Both the position numbers and the translations under genes were made by a program. Shown here one piece after another: positions 32,716 to 43,864 of a DNA stretch of 64,000 nucleotides. The notes under the pieces were generated by a model, which searched no databases, was not told the DNA's origin, and saw only the letters and a program-made list of their open reading frames with translations. Source of the DNA: Pontederia crassipes (lineage: Eukaryota; Streptophyta; Magnoliopsida; Commelinales; Pontederiaceae); assembly GCA_030549335.1 (NCBI GenBank), contig CM060192.1:25238157-25302156 (forward strand), in the 5' to 3' direction. How positions within the stretch are numbered: the first letter of the stretch is position 1; every line of letters begins with the position of its first letter.

Positions 32716-33538
32716 GGATTTTTGGAGACGAAAATAGGGGTCGAGACCTTATTTTTTAGGAGATCAAGATGGCTGGGACGAATTTTTATTTTTCTCTGCA
32801 TCTTTGTACTTTTCTTAGACTTAATCTCGCTATCATTTTATGAACTCTTACGTTTCGATGATGATTTCTTTCTCTATGCGTGGCTAAACTTCTTTTTCTC
32901 GGGTTTGATAAAACGTAGGGTTGATCTTCAGGGAATATTTTTATTTGATCTAATGTGTTCTTTGTCTTTCATGTGCTTGACGAAATGCTTATATTAGATT
33001 GACCACCTAATTAAGCGACCTAAGATTTTCTTGAATACGAAAGTATTTCATCAAGATTAGTTCAAATGAATGACATGAAATGTATTATTTCTTAGAAATA
33101 CGGATAATCATTTTACTTATGAATCTTGGCTTATAATGCAATTAAAATAATTTAAATGACCACGAAAATAGGTGTTATTATTTTAATTAGAATTGTGTTT
33201 GCCTGAAAGGAGATGCATGACTTTTGAAGATTGAGTAGAACACTAATGATTTTATTATCTCTAAATTCCCTATGATCATTACCCTAGGTGAATTCAAAAT
33301 CCGAGAACTTTTATTCTCGTTTGTTTCTCGTAATCAATTATCGTTTCTTCTCATCATTTTCTGCACTCATTTCAGCATTTCACTTTTATTTAGTTCTTAT
33401 TATTATTTCACCTCTTTCTGACCGTTTAAATATCATTTAGAATCATATAATTCTAATACTTGAATTCTTCCCTGTGGGATGATATTTTATATACTACGAC
33501 ATTGACTCAGTATACTTGCGGGAGATTTATCAAGTTTT

Positions 33539-33556
33539 TTGCGCCGTTGCCAGGGA
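33539..33556 (+). other. TE-D primer-binding site (Asp-tRNA type)
   Basis: TTGCGCCGTTGCCAGGGA, six bases (AGTTTT) after the LTR end; two bases differ from the TGGCGCCGTTGCCGGGGA form. Confidence 0.83.
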
Positions 33557-33617
33557 AGAACGTCAATATTAGAATTCTAATTTTATTTGTTAATCTAGAT
33601 GAAAATTTCTTTTCTTT

Positions 33618-34908
33618 TTGTGTATGCTCCACAGAGACAGGGCACATGAACCATATATTCCTAAAATTAAAAGACAATGCCGAGCAAATCGAAGAGCAAG
33701 AAGAGAACAACTAATGACCAACAATCAGAATAGAATATCAAACATGGAAGAAGACCAACAACAACGACAGCAGATGGAGAAAGTTGAACCTCCAATGAGG
33801 GTCCTAGCCAAAAGGTCTTATAGAGGCACCACCCCGAGTATTGTGGGCCCGAGGATTGCTGCAAATAATTTTGAGCTGAAATCTAGGTTCATTCAAATGG
33901 TGCAATTGAATCAATTTAGAGGGGAAACGCAATGAAGACCCTCTATCTCACATCAACCATTTCCTGCAAATGTGTGCCACTATCAAAATGAATGGCGTTG
34001 AAGAATATGCCATCAAGATGAAGCTTTTTTTCATTCTCTTTCAAGGATGAAGCAAAAGACTGGTTGGACTCGCAACCTCCTGGAGCATTTCATACATGGG
34101 ATGAGTTATTTCAAGCTTTTATGAAGAGTTTCTTTCCTCCTGGCAAGTTCATTAAGTTGAGGAATGAAATGACTTGCTTCAAGCAAAAAGAAAATGAATC
34201 TCTTGGCAGTGCATGAAAGAGATTCAAGAAGTTACAAAGATAATGTCTACACCATGCGGTACCTACTTGGCTCCTAATAGAGACCTTTTACAATGGTCAG
34301 TTTGAAATTTAATATTTATTCAGCAGTGGCAGGTGGATCCATTATGAATCTTCCATACTCTCAAGCTTGCAATCTATTGGACCAGCTAGCCATGAATGAT
34401 GAAGATTATGAAGAGGGACCGTCTAAGGTAGCTTCTGTGAGGGAAAATGATAATTATAGAGAGCTGAATGCCAAATTGGATTCCTTAGTGCAATTGATGG
34501 ATAACATGAATCAAGCTCAAGCAAATCAGGTTTCTACGTCGCACGCAATATGTGACACATGTGGAGGACCTCATAATAGTTTGGAATGGATACTACTAGA
34601 ACAAGCAAGCTACGTGGCAAATCAAAACAAAGGGAACAATTTGTATGCCACTACATTTAATTCGGAATGGAGGAATCACCCCAATTTTTCTTGGGGAAAT
34701 CAAACTGGGCAATCTCAGCAAGCACGCCCGCCACCTCCTAGCATTCCACCTCAACCACATTATCAAGCTCCATACCAACCACCGCTTCAGCAACAACCCA
34801 ATATCAACAACCACCACCACAACCTCAGGTGGAAAAGAAATAATCTTGGGAGCTTGCGATCGAAAAATTAACAAATGCAACAAGTGATAGATTTGAAAAA
34901 ATTGAGAA
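33618..34908 (+). pseudogene. TE-D gag, broken
   Basis: The first frame (33618-33935) has a basic start, then IAANNFELKSRFIQMVQ and NQFRGET, the usual Athila-type capsid start. The capsid core is frameshifted between about 33930 and 34290; DPLSHINHFLQMC and FFPPGKFIKLRNEM can be followed there. The second frame (34293-34871) has GSIMNLPYSQACNLLDQLA and the nucleocapsid, then a proline- and glutamine-rich tail. The knuckle reads CDTCGGPHNSLEW: the last cysteine has become tryptophan, so zinc binding is probably lost. Confidence 0.85.
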
Positions 34909-35873
34909 ATGAATGGAATAACTCATTACCTCCAACAGAAGCTTGGAATACCAAGTGGGACAAATAGTCAACTCCATGAATTCCAGAGAAGAGGGCAGCC
35001 TACCGAGCAAACTCATATGAACCCTTGTGAGCATTGCAAGGCAGTGGAATTGCGAAGTGGCAAAGCACTGAAGCCACTTTTGAATAAGGCCACAAGCAAA
35101 GGAAAACAAGTGGTGGAAAACAATAAAGAGGAGCAACCAGCAAATGATTCTGAGCCATCAAAGCCTCCGCCTCTCTATGTACCTCCAATTTCATTTCCTC
35201 AGAGACTTCAAAAGCCTAAATTGGATAAGCAGTTTGAAAATTTTATTCAACTATTCAAACAACTGCACATCAATATCCCTTTTGCAGATGCAATTGCTCA
35301 AATTCATGCATATGCCAAATTTTTAAAAGAAATAATGTCAAAAAATGATCATTGGAAGAACATGAGACATTGACAGAAAAATGTAGTGCAGTAATTCAAA
35401 GAAAACTACCACCCAATCCAGGGAGTATTTCTATCCCTTGTACTATTGGTAACTTGAACATTGCCAAGGTGCTATGTGATCTTGGGGCAAGCGTATCATT
35501 GATGCCTCTAACTATTTGCAAGAAATTGGAGTTGAAAGAGCTCAAGCTCACTACTGTGTCTTTGCAATTGGCCGACTGCTCCATCACCTACCCCATGTGT
35601 GTTTTAGAGAATGTCCTACTGAAGGTAGACAAGTTTTTTGTACCTGTGGACTTCATTATCTTGGACATGAAGGAGGATAGAGAGATACCCATAATTTTGG
35701 GTAGACCATTTTTAGCCATAACCGAAGCTCTCATAGATGTGAAGAATGGTAAACTCACATTCACTATTGGGAAAGAGAAAGTAGAAATTGACTTATCAAA
35801 ATCTTCTAAATTTCCTTCCTTAACTGATCAAGTTTTCTTTGCAGATTGTATTTCTGACTTGGCGTAAGAAATC
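34909..35873 (+). pseudogene. TE-D gag-protease linker and protease, broken
   Basis: The linker frame (34909-35373) has ELRSGKALKP, PISFPQRLQKPKLDKQF and AYAKFLKEIM. A frameshift near 35355 leads to 35352-35867, with CTIGNLNIAKVLCDLGASVS (here the protease core CDLGASVSLMP with its catalytic D), VSLQLADCSITYP and IILGRPFLAITEALIDV. TAA at 35865-35867 stands in frame before reverse transcriptase. Confidence 0.88.
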
Positions 35874-37640
35874 TTGAAAATGATGGTGCATAAAGATCCC
35901 CTCGAACGAGCTTTACTGAATTTGAATATGGAAGAGGATGACACTCAAGAGGAAATTTATGCTCTCCAAGCATGCACCAAACAATCATATGTGAGAGGTA
36001 ATAGATACGAAGAGTTGGGAAAGGGTAAATCACTACCCCCACCATCTCATATCTCACCTCCAACTCTAGATCTTAAGCCTTTACCATCTCATTTAAGATA
36101 TGCATTTTTGGGATCTAATGAGCAACTTTCGGTGATTGTAAGTGCAGATCCCTCACCTGTTCAGCTAGAGAAATTATTAAGAGTGTTGAGAGAAAAACAA
36201 CAAGCCATAGGTTGGACCATAGCTAACCTTAAGGGTATCAGCCCTTCAATTGTCATGCATAGAATCCTCATGGAGGAGAACCACAAGCCCACCATAGAAC
36301 ATCAGAGAAGGTTGAATCCCAATATGAAGGACGTGGTAAGAAATGAAGTACTGAAGTGGTTGGACGCGGGTGTCATTTACTCAATTTCTGATAGTTCCTA
36401 GGTGTCCTGTCCAATGTGTCCCAAAAAAAGGGGGGATGACTATCGTGAAAAATAATAAGAATGAATTGATTCCTACTAGGATAGTCACGGGGTGGAGAGT
36501 ATGCATTGATTATATAAAGTTAAATACCGCCACCTGGAAAGATCATTTTCTATTGCCATTCTTGGACCAAATGTTAGAGAGACTAGCAGAGCATAGCTAC
36601 TATTGTTTTGTTGATGGTTATTCAGGATATAACCAATTTCATATTGCTCCAGAGGATCAAGAGAAAACTACTTTCACTTGCCCGTATGGTACCTTCGCAT
36701 TTAAGTGCATGCCTTTTGGGCTTTGCAATGCCCCTGCCACATTTCAAAGGTGCATGATGGCCATCTTTTCTGACTTCATTGAGTAAATCATGGAAATATT
36801 TATGAATGATTTTTCTGTCTTTGGTTCCTCATATGATAATTGTTTGGATAACTTGACTGAAGTTTTAACTAGATGTGAAAACACTAATTTGGTATTAAAT
36901 TGGGAGAAATGCCATTTCATGGTACAAGAAGGCATAGTATTAGGCCATAAAATCTCCTTTAAAGTCATAGAGGTAGATAAGGCAAAGAAGAGTGTATTGA
37001 AAGATTACCTCCACCAACTTCGGTGAGAGGAATCAGGAGTTTCCTTGGACATGCAGAATTTTATCACAGATTTATTAAAGATTTTTCAAAAATTGCAAAA
37101 CCATTATGTTCTCTACTTGTCAAGGATACTAAATTTGTTTTTGATGAAGAATGTTTACTTGTGTTTAACAAATTGAAACAGGAGCTCATTTCAGCACCCA
37201 TTAAAATGGCCCTAGACTGGAGTCTCCCTTCGAGTTGATGTGTGACGCAAGTGATCTTGCAATCAGGGTAGTGCTGGGATAGAAAAAGGAAAAAAGAGCA
37301 GAACATTAGATGATGCCCAGCAGAATTACACCACGACAGAAAAAGAATTTCTCGTAGGTGTTTTTGCTTTGGATAAATTTCGTCCATATCTAATTGGTTC
37401 TAAAGTTATTGTATTTAATGATCATGCAGCAGTTAGGTACTTGCTGACGAAGAAAAAAGCTAAACCACGTCTGATCCGATGGATTTTACTCCTACAAGAA
37501 TTCGACTTGGAGATTCGAGACAAGAAGGGCCTAAAAAACACGGTCGCTGACCACCTATCAAGATTGGAAGGACCACGAGAAAATGAAAAGATCCCAATCA
37601 ATGAGGCATTCCCTGATGAGATGTTACTAGCCATCGCCTC
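35874..37640 (+). pseudogene. TE-D reverse transcriptase and RNase H, broken, catalytic change
   Basis: Frames 35874-36401, 36370-36786, 36790-37026 and 37023-37238 follow one another with two frameshifts and one in-frame TAA at 36784-36786. Motifs: [63 protein letters not shown]. The catalytic motif, FMDD in TE-C, reads FMND at about 36799-36810, so the first Asp is Asn and the enzyme would be dead even with an open frame. RNase H has [11 protein letters not shown], a frameshift near 37240, then [14 protein letters not shown] and TVADHLSRL; the TDH motif has become NDH. Confidence 0.9.
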
Positions 37641-38934
37641 CTTACCATGGTATGGTAATCTAGTAAATTATTTGGTAAGAGGCATAATTCTCCCTGATAT
37701 TTCCTATCAACAATGCAAGAGGTTCATGTGTGATGCTAAACAGTATTTTTGTGAAGAACCATTGTTATATAGGTTTTGTGCTGATGGAATTATTAGGAGG
37801 TGCATTCCAGAAGATGAGGTTTTCGGGATCTTGAATCATTGCCACTCATTACCTTGTGGAGGCCATTTCTCCATGAACAAAACAGTGTCAAAAGTTACAT
37901 AGAGTAGCTTTTATTGGCCAACCATGTACAAGGATGCTAAGAGTTTTGTGAGCTCTTGTGATAAATGTCAAAGGGTCGGCAACATTTCTCAAAGAAATGA
38001 GATGCCACAACACCTCATCATTGAGGTTGAACTTTTTGATATATGGGGTATAGACTTCATGGGTCCTTTCCCCTCCTCTCGTAACAACCAATACATATTG
38101 GTTGCAGTAGACTATGTCTCGAAGTGGGTGGAGACAATTGCTACCCCAAGCAATGATACCAAAGTGGTGCAAAACTTCCTGAAAAAAGCATATTTTTTCT
38201 AGGTTCGGAGTACCTCGAGCGATTATAAGTGATGGTGGCTCTCACTTCTGAAATAAGTTCTTATATGCACTATTGGCAAGGTACAACGTTAAGTATAAGG
38301 TCACCACACCTTATCATCCATAAGCCAATGGCCAAGTAGAATTAGCCAATAGGGAGTTAAAATGCATTCTTGAGAAAATCGTGGGAAATTCGAAAAAGGA
38401 TTGGGCCTCAAGGCTTGATGATGCCTTATGGGCATATCGAACAGCGTTCAAAACTCCCTTAGGTATGTCTCCCTTCTAGTGTTTGGAAAGCCCTGCCACC
38501 TTTCTATTGAGTTAGAACACAAAATTTATTGGGCAATTAAACAGTTAAATATGAATCTTCAACTTGCAAGTGCAAAAAGATTGCTCCAATTAAGTGAATT
38601 GGAAGAGTTAAGAAGAGAATATGAGAACTCCAAACTATATCAATAAAAAGTTAAAGCATGGCATGACAAATATATTTCTCGTAAGAATTTTGAAATAAGA
38701 CAATTTGTTCTGTTATTTAACTCGAGAATGAGACTTTTTTTAGGAAAACTCAAGTCCAGGTGGTCCGGGCCATTTCAAATCACCAAGGTTCTGAAGAATG
38801 GAGCTATCGAAATCATGAGTGAAGCTATTGGTTCATTCATGGTCAATGGACAAAAATTGAAGCCATATCTGTTGAATGAAGAACTTGAGAAGAAAAGTAT
38901 CATTCCTTTGAATGATACGCATTGACAAGGAAAC
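37641..38934 (+). pseudogene. TE-D integrase, broken
   Basis: The zinc-binding region has [15 protein letters not shown], a TAG at 37900-37902, and [11 protein letters not shown] in the same frame after it. The core gives [12 protein letters not shown], then after a frameshift near 38195 ISDGGSHF and NGQVELANRELK, so the three catalytic acids are traceable, with further stops between them. The C-terminal frame (38428-38646, then 38728-38925 after a TAA) has KPCHLSIELEHKIYWAI and RWSGPFQITKVLKNGA. The last frame ends at 38923-38925, just before the block conserved with TE-C. Confidence 0.9.
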
Positions 38935-38937
38935 TCC

Positions 38938-38986
38938 GTCGAGCCAATGGTGATAAACAAAAGCGCTTGTTGGGAGGCAATCCAAA
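38938..38986 (+). other. TE-D conserved block after pol
   Basis: GTCGAGCCAATGGTGATA, AACAAAAGCGCTTGTTGGGAG and GCAATCCAA match the TE-C block at 25146-25192 with the same order and spacing. It lies between the end of integrase and the extra gene in both elements. Confidence 0.7.
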
Positions 38987-39025
38987 TTTATAATTCTTTT
39001 TTTTGTTTCAATAGTTTTTTTCATT

Positions 39026-39051
<26 letters not shown>
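39026..39051 (+). repeat. (TA)13 microsatellite
   Basis: Uninterrupted TA dinucleotides inside TE-D. Confidence 0.95.
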
Positions 39052-39056
<5 letters not shown>

Positions 39057-39119
39057 GAGAATACATTGCTGACATGCATGTATTTTATTTCAGGAATGAA
39101 ATAGTAAGAAAATCAGCTT

Positions 39120-39530
39120 GAATCGCCTTCAATACGGCTTGGCCGTAAAAATGAACCCACAGCCATATCATTTGGCGCTGGGTCATATCAGGCTCGCACG
39201 AGATTATACGGTCTACCCGTATTAGCCCACGATTACCCGTATTTTGGAGACAATGGCCGTATTGAAGGCGCACTGAGAAATACAGCACATCTGTATTGAA
39301 GGAGATATGCCTGTACTGACAAGAACCAAGCTGTAAAAGACACGAAATTGGAAATACGGTCGGACCGTAATAAGGGGCATCGCACCATAATTCAGACTTC
39401 GTACCGTATTGATTAATATGGGCCAAAATTTGGGGGCCCATTTTATCAGAAGGCCCGTATTACCACCAATCGGGACGTATCAATCGAGCTTTGCCCGTAA
39501 TTTTGATGATCTGTCTGTATTGAGCAACTG
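39120..39530 (+). repeat. Second CGTATT word cluster inside TE-D
   Basis: More than ten words of the type CCGTATT, CCGTAAT or AATACGG, in both orientations, at roughly 15-35-bp steps; the same family as in the LTR at 32375-32660, though the sequences between the words do not match. Confidence 0.65.
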
Positions 39531-40083
39531 AAGAAGTATAAGTCAAAAAAAAATTCTTTATGTCTGACTAACCATCTGATCTTCTCTAGGGTAACGCCAT
39601 CCATGCTTCACGCAGTCATGCAACTATCAACTGGCAACCCTTCGACGACCCCTTTCAGGTGACATCATTCTCGTTTTGCAAGGATCTTCTCAGGTGACAT
39701 CTGATCTTCTCATGCGATCTTCTAGATTGTTCTTCTGGAAAACTTCCGGTGACCCTGGTTCTGGCCTTCTCAAACCACCACGCCAACGATCTTCCATCCT
39801 CCGACGACCCTGGTTCTGGCGACCCTGCTTCACAACACCTTCCACACTCCGGCGATGACAACTCTCTGCTGCTATTTGACAGAGACACCGACTCCCTGGA
39901 ACAACAACATCGGGAGCCGACCAAACTCTGACCAACCTCCGACCATGACACAATTACAGCAACATGCTATTTCCATTAGAGTTGAATCATTGTAGTGCAG
40001 AGAAAGGGAAAAACAATCAGCTCATATATGCTTCAGATCTTCTGACGCCTACCCGGTGTTCGACCAATTGTCTCTGAGCAATT
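39531..40083 (+). other. TE-D leader of the extra gene
   Basis: CT-rich stretch with short repeats (GGTGACATC...CTTCTCA at about 39658 and 39693; GACCCTGGTTCTGG at 39751 and 39804). Overlapping frames of 60-98 residues on both strands are repeat-driven and not supported. Confidence 0.45.
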
Positions 40084-41318
40084 TTGGCTCATATGGCACT
40101 AAAGACTCATGGTGGATATCGTCGACGCCCCCGATCTGCAAATCCAGAAGGTATTATCTTCAAAAATGACACACAAGAGAAGCGTTGCTTTATATTGAAG
40201 ACAAGAGAATTAGATAACACTCGCTATTTGGACGAGAGGGCTATGAATGAATTAGGTCTTCAAGATGATGTGGATAGCCTGATTGATGCATTAAGAATGA
40301 AATACTTCATGTATACCAGATGGAAAACTTATGTCATGCCGACTCTAGAATTTTTGAGCTCGTTGGACGTCAAGATCCCACTCGCCGAATGTGATCCTGG
40401 TACACTCTCTTTTCAACTATTTAACTCTGAATATAAACTTACTCTGGTCAAGCTGAACGATATTTATCAATTGTCGTGGCATGGGATACGTTCACATAAA
40501 TACTGCACTCAGTTTAATAGGCGTTCAGTTTGGTATAGTCTCACACATCGTGACTATGACACTTCATCATGCAAGGCATCAAAACTCCGAAACCCAATTT
40601 TTCGGTATTTGCTCAGGGTATTAGCATCAACAGTATTTGGCCGAGGAGATAGTGATGGAGTGGTGTGTGATAGCGAGATGTTTTTCTTATGGGCGATGAT
40701 AAAAAAGATGGATGTCAATGTAGGCGCCTTTATAGCCAAGCAATTACTCAAGCAAGCACATTCATCTACTGGTAAGTTTGTTATGGGTGATCTCATTACT
40801 CCTATTATATTGTCACTTGGATTTAGCGTGAATGAACTTGAAGAAGACCAAGGAGCATCCCGCATCAATTTGGAGACTAGTGTGAACATGAAAATGATTA
40901 AGCGTGTGGGTGATCTCACCTTCAAGGATGAAAAGTATACTCACCCCTTACCGGATGTAGAAAGACTATTATTGTCAGACGAGCAAACTGGACTTTCCCA
41001 ATGGCTGGGCTTGAGCAGTTGAGGCCTACTTATGCAGAATGGCATCGCGATCACCCTACAACATATGATACAGAAGCTCCTCAGCATGACATCCCCGCTG
41101 CCACATTCGAAACAGGACAATCCTCAGTCACTAATCATGAAGCCCAGTATGTCACTCATGTCGATATGCAACAACTTCTCCTAGGCCAAAGACAGCACCA
41201 AGACCAGTTAGGCCGGATGGAATCACGCCAAAAAGAAATCTATAATATGGTTCACAGGATTAATACGTGGCACATCGAGCGAGGTGATTGGCCAACTTCT
41301 GCACCCCCAAATCAGTGA
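40084..41318 (+). pseudogene. TE-D extra gene in the envelope position (ATHILA ORF-like), one frameshift
   Basis: The best-preserved copy of this gene in the window: 312 residues from the ATG at 40084, then a frameshift at about 41001-41022 into a 105-residue frame ending at 41318. Motifs shared with TE-C: YFMYTRWKTYV and TLEFLSSL; LRNPIFRYLLRVLAST; SEMFFLWAMI; FIAKQLLKQA; GDLITPIILSLG. The C-terminal part is coiled-coil-like (LGQRQHQDQLGRMESRQKE). I see no signal peptide and no convincing membrane helix, so a classical envelope glycoprotein is not supported. It matches the family known from plant Athila-type elements as ATHILA ORF-1. Function unknown. Confidence 0.8.
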
Positions 41319-42514
41319 AATTATGAGATACCTTTTCTTCCAATCTAATTTCGTGGTTTTAGTGTGTCAAACATTGAGGACAATGTCTATTACAAGTTCG
41401 GGGGAGAAGGAGGTGAGTAAGAAGTTAAGTCATGTGATAGTCAAGAATGTCCACTGGTCCGAGTCTAGTATTTGAGCTTAGTAGTCTGGTTAAGTAATAT
41501 TTCCTTTTGTATGTGTTGGGCTAAACCAGTTGTCATGTATGAACCCTTATCTTTTAATCCATGTGTTTGCTTGTCTGAGTATGCATAAGTAATATATCGT
41601 GTTACATATATATTTATAATGGTGTGCATGCTTTCATGTCGTTAAGGGAATAATGCATGTTATCAAGCATGGATTAGAAACATTATATATGACATTGTTG
41701 AACCCCTTGCACATGATGGATTTATTTTGAACATTCCTAAAGAAGAACATAAAAACATAATCAACCCTGACTCAGAATCAAAGTAAGTGACTTGTACACT
41801 GATTGCACACATAACTCTTCCTAGGATTTAACATCTGTACCCTCCTACATGATGCTCAACTATGATATTTGGCATTGTAGTAATAATAGATTATGTATTA
41901 AATATGTGTTCCACAATTGCACTGCTCTTCTCTAGTAATTTGGGGAATGTTTTTATAATTTTTTTAATAAAAGTCCCAAGTGCATCATGAAAAAAAAGAA
42001 AAAAATAAAATTGAGGAAAACTATGGGCAACTCCTCTCCTCCGTAAATAACTACTCCTCTGTCACCTCACTTGAGGGAGACAGGAATATGCCAAAAATGG
42101 CACCACTAGCACCCAAGTTGAGTATTCTCGAAAGAAAGACGAGGTTCGTGCCCAGTGGAAGTCTTCTTTTTATTTGCAGTTCCCCAAATTACGAAAGAAA
42201 AGAAGTGACAAATATGGACTAAATGAAAAGAGGGGTAGTTGAACTCAAGGACAAGTAAGTGTCCTCTACATGCTTACATCAATATTGGGTATTTATGAAA
42301 GTGAGGTGTAAGTGCGAAATCTTAGGGAGAATTATATGAATGATCAATTTGCAGGATAGCTTAATACGCTTCCATTGAGCACATACTTCACTTCCATAGA
42401 ATTAAGGGTTAAAAAATTTCTAATTTGTAAATAATGTTCAAGTAAAGATGTCTAAGAGCTGAGAAGATATCATGTCACTTATAATGTGGTTAGGACTGAC
42501 CCTAAGTTTCTAAT
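41319..42514 (+). other. TE-D 3' noncoding region with internal polypurine-like tract
   Basis: The tract AGTTCGGGGGAGAAGGAGG lies at 41395-41413 after an ATTGAGGACAATG motif, as in TE-C at 30096-30114. The rest is AT-rich and noncoding; the 80-residue frame at 41980-42222 has no recognisable content. Confidence 0.55.
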
Positions 42515-42553
42515 TTTTGCTTGAGTACAAGCAAAGTTTAGATTTGGGGGAGT
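42515..42553 (+). other. TE-D terminal hairpin and polypurine tract
   Basis: Stem TTTGCTTG / CAAGCAAA with loop AGTA (42516-42535), then TTTAGATTTGGGGGAGT ending at the 3' LTR. Same arrangement as TE-C at 31003-31043. Confidence 0.8.
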
Positions 42554-43864
42554 TGATAATTGAGTATTTATGCATTAATATTGATATAATTATCAACTTA
42601 TTAAAGTTATACTTCTGCTTATTTGATTATATATGTTGAAAATTTTGGAGTCTACACCATTTCTTTACATGTTTCAGTGACTTCCGAATATCGACAAAAA
42701 AGCTTAAAAGCACCACAAAATGGGAACAATATGGCCAGCCCGTATTGTTACCAGGATCAACCGTATTGGACATCGTCAGGTCGTATCACACTCGCACCAG
42801 AAAATATGGTCCGATCGTATTGAAGGACAATAGATCGTATCTAGTAGACGACGGTCGTATTACACTCGCATTGGAGAATATGACTTGTCCGTATTGGAGT
42901 GACCCAAATCGTATCGTCTTGAAGAAGATATGACATGCCTCATCTTAGGACATATTGGACCTATTTTCATCGTATTAGGCTAATTTTAGGGGTATTTCGG
43001 GCATTCTTGTAACTCTAATTTGAGGGGACTATAAAAGGGATTTTTGGAGATGAAAATAGGGGTCAAGACCTTATTTTTGAGGAGATCAAGACGGTTGGGA
43101 TGAACTTTTATTTTTCTCTACATCTCTGTTTTCTTAGACTTAATCTCATTATCTTTTTATGAACTCTTACGTTTCGATAATGATTTCTTTCTCTATGCAT
43201 AGCTAAACTTCTTTTTCTCGGGTTTGATGAAACCTAGGTTTGATCTTTAGGGAATATTTTTATTTGATCTGATGTGTTTTTTGTCTTTCATTTGCTTGAC
43301 GAAATGCTTATATTAGATTGGCCACCTAATTGAGCGACCTAAGATCTTCTTGATTACGAAAGTATTTCATCAAGATTAGCTCAAATGAATGACATGAAAT
43401 GTATTGTTTCTTAGAAATAAATATAATCATTTTAATTATGAATCTTGATTTATAATGCAATTAAAATAATATAAATGACCACGAAAGTAAGCGTTTATTA
43501 TTTTAATTGGAATTGTGTTTGCCTAAAAAGGAGATGCATGACTTTTGAAGATTGAGTAGAACACTAATGGTTTTATTATCTCTAAATTTCCTATGATCAT
43601 TACCCTAGGTGGATTCAAAACTCGAGAACTTTTATTCTCATTTGTTTCTCGTAATCAATTCTCGCTCTTTCTTGTCATTTTCTGCACTCATTTTGGCAGT
43701 TCACTTTTATTTAGTTTTTATTATTATTTCACTTCTTCCTGACCATTTAGATATCATTTAGATATCATTTAGAATCATATAATTGTAATACTTGGACTCT
43801 TCCCTGTGGGACGATATTTTATGTACTACGACATTGACTCCATATACTTGCAGGAGATTGGTCA
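42554..43864 (+). repeat. TE-D 3' LTR
   Basis: Begins TGATAATTGAG and ends GATTGGTCA; matches 32204-33532 with a deletion of several tens of bases in the CGTATTG cluster. Followed by target duplication GTTGC. Confidence 0.93.

Larger units (their letters stand above)
32204..33532 (+). repeat. TE-D 5' LTR
   Basis: Begins TAATAATTGAG, ends ATTTATCA. Holds a cluster of CGTATTG words at 32375-32660 and a TATA box. Confidence 0.93.
32204..43864 (+). mobile_element. TE-D: Athila-like Ty3/gypsy element with extra 3' gene, complete with both LTRs
   Basis: LTRs at 32204-33532 and 42554-43864, target duplication GTTGC at 32199-32203 and 43865-43869. The first LTR starts TA instead of TG, a point change. 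The order is primer site, gag, protease, reverse transcriptase-RNase H, integrase, extra gene, hairpin and polypurine tract, as in TE-C, but the sequence is clearly a different family and more decayed. The two LTRs differ more than those of TE-C, so it is probably the older insertion. Confidence 0.94.

Noticed and set aside
39655..39953. Overlapping 60-98-residue frames on both strands before the TE-D extra gene
   Set aside because: They arise from short CT-rich repeats, and the minus frames oppose the element.
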